NCBI GenBank assembly: GCA_964228555.1
Contig: CAXQZU010000041.1
Span: 16,912-80,911, forward strand
DNA length: 64,000 nucleotides
Direction: 5' to 3'
Origin: CAXQZU01 sp964228555
GTDB taxonomy: Bacteria > Planctomycetota > PLA2 > JAEUHO01
Shown here: one piece after another, positions 61,928 to 64,000 of the stretch
How the letters are laid out: the number at the start of each line of letters is the position of its first letter
Numbering within the stretch: position 1 is the first letter of the stretch
Made by a program: the position numbers and the translations under genes
Notes under the pieces: generated by a model
Database searches by the model: none
What the model saw: only the letters and a program-made list of their open reading frames with translations
Told to the model about the DNA's origin: nothing

Positions 61928-63481
61928 GTGAGCCTTGAGCCCGACCCCGCACCCCGCAGCGACCTCACGCCCGCCGAGGCGCAGGCCCTGCTCGACCTCG
62001 TGGCGGGTGGCCTGGACCCCTCCGAGGCCCAGCGGCTGTCTGCCCGGGTGGCAGGCGACCAGCGCCTGCGCACGGAGCGGGAGGCCCTGGAGCGGCTCCG
62101 GGAGTCCAGCGCGGAACTCGCGCGCGTGGAGGTGCCCGCCGGCCTGGCCACGCGCATTGCCGTGCGCGTGCGAGAGCAGGTGGGCGCCGAGGAACAGCGC
62201 GCGGCTCGCGAGGTGCGCGAGCGGCGCTGGGGGCTGAGCGTCAAGGCGCGCGTGCGCCTGCTGCTCGCCTCGGTGGCCGTGCACCTGCTCGTGCTGGGCT
62301 GGCTGGTGTTCGTCGAGCCCAGTGGCTCGGACCCAGTGCAGAGGGGCCGCGTGGACGTGGCGTTCATGGATCCGCGCGAGCGGGCCTCGCCCGAGCCGGG
62401 CGAGACCTTCGAGCCGGTGGACCTCGGGCCCGTGGTGGCAGCGGACGACATCCCCGACGAGCTGCTGGTGGGCGTGGATCTCGAGGACCCGCGCCCGGAG
62501 CCGCAGGTGCGCGTGGCCGAGTACCCGCACGCCGTCCAGTTCGGCATGCTGGCCCGCTCGCGCGCCAGCGTGCGGGCGCAGCGCCTCGCGCGTGCGGGGT
62601 CCGCGCGCGACGCGGGGGCGGCCGTGGCGCGGGGGCTGGATGCGCTGGCGGCGCAGCAGCGGCCCGACGGCAGCTTCACGCCCGACCTCACCGGCGGTGG
62701 GTCGCGGCTGGGCCCGTTGGGGGTCACCGCACTGGCCAGCCTGCCCTTCCTCGCCGAGGGACGGGGCAGCTGCGGCCGGCTGGGCGAGGAGCGGGATCCC
62801 GTCGTGACGCCCGCCGTGGGCTGGCTGCGTGCACGCCTGCCTGATGCTGAGGGGGCGCCCACCGACGACCTGGCCCTGGGCCTGCTGGTCTTGTGCGAGG
62901 ACTACATGCTGACCTACGGGCGGCTGGCGCCGGCCGAGGCCAGTGCTCGCGGGCGCGAGGTGGCGGAGGCCGCTCGCCTGCTGGCTCGGCGCCAGCAGGC
63001 TGATGGCGCCTTCGGGCCGGGCCCCGGTGGCTCGCTGTGGCCCCTGCTGGCCCTGGACGCGGCCGCGCACACTGGCTTGTCCCTCGAGGTGGGCGACGCC
63101 GGGGGGCGCCTCGCACGCTGGATCGCTGCCCAGCCGCGCACTCCCGACGGGCTGCCCGCCTCGGCAGGCGGCGCGGCCGACGCCACGCTGGCGGCCGCAG
63201 AGGTGCTGGCGGCGCGACTGCCGCTGGAGCGTACGCGGGTCGAGCGCCTGGCCGAGGCGCTGCAGGGCGAGGCGGGCCGCGGGGCGTCGTCCGTGGGCAC
63301 CTTGGCCGGCGCGTTGGCGCTCTACCGTTCGGATGCTCCGGCCTTCCAGCGCTGGAACCGCGCGGCCTCGCACGCGTTGGTGGCGCGCCTGGGCCCGGGA
63401 GGCAGCGTGCTGCGCGGCGACCTCGTGGTGGACACGGCGCTCACGCTGCTCGCCCTGCAGGCGGCCTACCGTCTCTACTAG
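61928..63481 (+). CDS. anti-sigma-like membrane protein with alpha/alpha-toroid C-terminal domain
   Basis: A 517-residue protein. Residues 15-85 resemble the N-terminal helical part of planctomycete anti-sigma factors (LLDLVAGGLDPSEAQRLSARVAGD), without zinc ligands. One membrane helix lies at about 112-132. An extended linker (135-225) leads to a helical domain (about 230-517) with QRPDGSF and QADGAFGPGPGG turns typical of terpene-cyclase/prenyltransferase alpha/alpha toroids. No DxDD or QW set for cyclisation is obvious, so this may be a binding toroid. GTG at 61928 lies 6 bases after CACCTT. Paired with the ECF sigma factor. Confidence 0.78.
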   Translation: MSLEPDPAPRSDLTPAEAQALLDLVAGGLDPSEAQRLSARVAGDQRLRTEREALERLRESSAELARVEVPAGLATRIAVRVREQVGAEEQRAAREVRERRWGLSVKARVRLLLASVAVHLLVLGWLVFVEPSGSDPVQRGRVDVAFMDPRERASPEPGETFEPVDLGPVVAADDIPDELLVGVDLEDPRPEPQVRVAEYPHAVQFGMLARSRASVRAQRLARAGSARDAGAAVARGLDALAAQQRPDGSFTPDLTGGGSRLGPLGVTALASLPFLAEGRGSCGRLGEERDPVVTPAVGWLRARLPDAEGAPTDDLALGLLVLCEDYMLTYGRLAPAEASARGREVAEAARLLARRQQADGAFGPGPGGSLWPLLALDAAAHTGLSLEVGDAGGRLARWIAAQPRTPDGLPASAGGAADATLAAAEVLAARLPLERTRVERLAEALQGEAGRGASSVGTLAGALALYRSDAPAFQRWNRAASHALVARLGPGGSVLRGDLVVDTALTLLALQAAYRLY

Positions 63482-63674
63482 CCTCGCGCCGGGAGGCTGC
63501 GAGCGGGCAGGTGGGGCCCTGTGGCTGGCCAGAGGCAGGGGCCGTGGTGCGCGCGGGCCACGGACGCACGTGCTGCCTCAAGTGGCGCATGCGGCGTCCG
63601 ATCCTCAAGGGTCCGCTCGATGCGCGCAGCCAGGGGAAGGTGCTGCGCGCGGGTGTGCGTGGCCGGAGGCTGCC

Positions 63675-64000
63675 GTGATCGATCGAGAGAAGCTCCACGA
63701 GGGCAACGAGGCGAGCGAGTGCGCCGAGGCACCCATGCGGCCCGACCTCCTGACTGCCCGGGGCATGACCGCCCGGGGTTCCTGCCCGGCGTGCCAGGTC
63801 GCTCCAGTGACCGCTCGGGAGGACGCAAGGCAGCCTTGCCAGCCCCCCGCGGCACGGGGGCTGCCCCAGGCCGCCCGGGGGCCATCGATGGCCTCCGGGG
63901 GGCCTCCCGGCGCCCTGTGCGCTGAGTGCGGCACGGAGGTTGCGAAGGAGGCAGGTGACCGCGACCGCAGCCCCGCCCAGGCCGGGTGCACGAGCACCTG
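63675..64000 (+). CDS. partial gene running off the window, Cys-rich protein
   Basis: GTG at 63675 opens a frame of at least 108 codons with no stop before the window ends. GGAGG (63665-63669) lies 5 bases upstream. The product is rich in Pro, Ala and Cys, with CPAC and CAEC pairs that may form a zinc ribbon. Third positions are GC-rich but less so than in neighbouring genes. No family is recognised, and only the 5' end is present. Confidence 0.45.
   Translation, partial: MIDREKLHEGNEASECAEAPMRPDLLTARGMTARGSCPACQVAPVTAREDARQPCQPPAARGLPQAARGPSMASGGPPGALCAECGTEVAKEAGDRDRSPAQAGCTST

Overview
This 64 kb window is chromosomal DNA from a very GC-rich bacterium (well above 70% GC by inspection) with a Gram-negative style of secretome: many signal peptides, three probable lipoproteins plus lgt, and a c-type cytochrome. 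A Minf_1886-family gene, which is typical of Planctomycetota and Verrucomicrobiota, and the abundance of exported TPR and HEAT proteins point to Planctomycetota. That is inference; no rRNA is present. About 50 genes are packed tightly, many joined by 4-base ATGA or GTGA overlaps. I see no transposase, integrase, CRISPR array, tRNA or rRNA.

Layout. 1-3 kb: exported prolyl oligopeptidase, a DUF971 protein and two tiny membrane proteins. 3-6.2 kb (minus): boxC-boxB, the ring-epoxidising and ring-cleaving steps of aerobic benzoyl-CoA degradation. 6.3-8.9 kb (minus): purC-purE-mtnA. 9-10.4 kb: aroA. 10.5-14.7 kb: two related TPR/HEAT exported proteins, then cmk. 14.8-16.5 kb: rpsA. 16.6-22.3 kb: HEAT-type lipoprotein, tyrS, lgt and an alpha/beta-hydrolase-like protein without its serine. 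22.3-28.6 kb: glyA-like gene, small membrane protein, secreted protein, a ligand-binding/metzincin fusion, a TPMT-like methyltransferase and an EEP-fold nuclease. 28.6-32.8 kb: divergent aminotransferase and a 985-residue TPR metalloprotease. 32.8-36 kb: divergent DnaA homologue, tmk, holB. 36.2-41.4 kb: Minf_1886 protein, pgeF and an S41 protease (minus), comM. 41.7-47.4 kb: moaC-asd, accB-accC-wecB and an SDR epimerase. 47.5-52.8 kb: octaheme cytochrome, FAD oxidoreductase, WecA/MraY-like transferase, phosphatase, dapB. 52.8-61.1 kb: thiE, HEAT lipoprotein, thiL, tsaE and a giant beta-sandwich repeat protein. 61.1-64 kb: ECF sigma factor, an anti-sigma-like membrane protein with an alpha/alpha-toroid tail, and a truncated gene at the edge.

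Two sequence-wide signals stand out. First, at least 15 genes carry a YANNNT hexamer exactly 6-8 bases before the start codon and lack a Shine-Dalgarno sequence, as expected for leaderless mRNAs; several others have the hexamer 22-24 bases upstream together with a GGAGG-like site. Second, TAG is the commonest stop codon (28 of 51 by my count), unusual for so GC-rich a genome. The hexamer also settled several start codons (boxC, tsaE, the metzincin fusion, the toroid protein).

Most genes are housekeeping: purines, aromatic and lysine/DAP amino acids, fatty acids, thiamine, replication, translation, cell wall. The accessory interest lies in proteins with altered catalytic residues (PurE, the hydrolase, the SDR epimerase, the DnaA homologue) and in unusual domain combinations.
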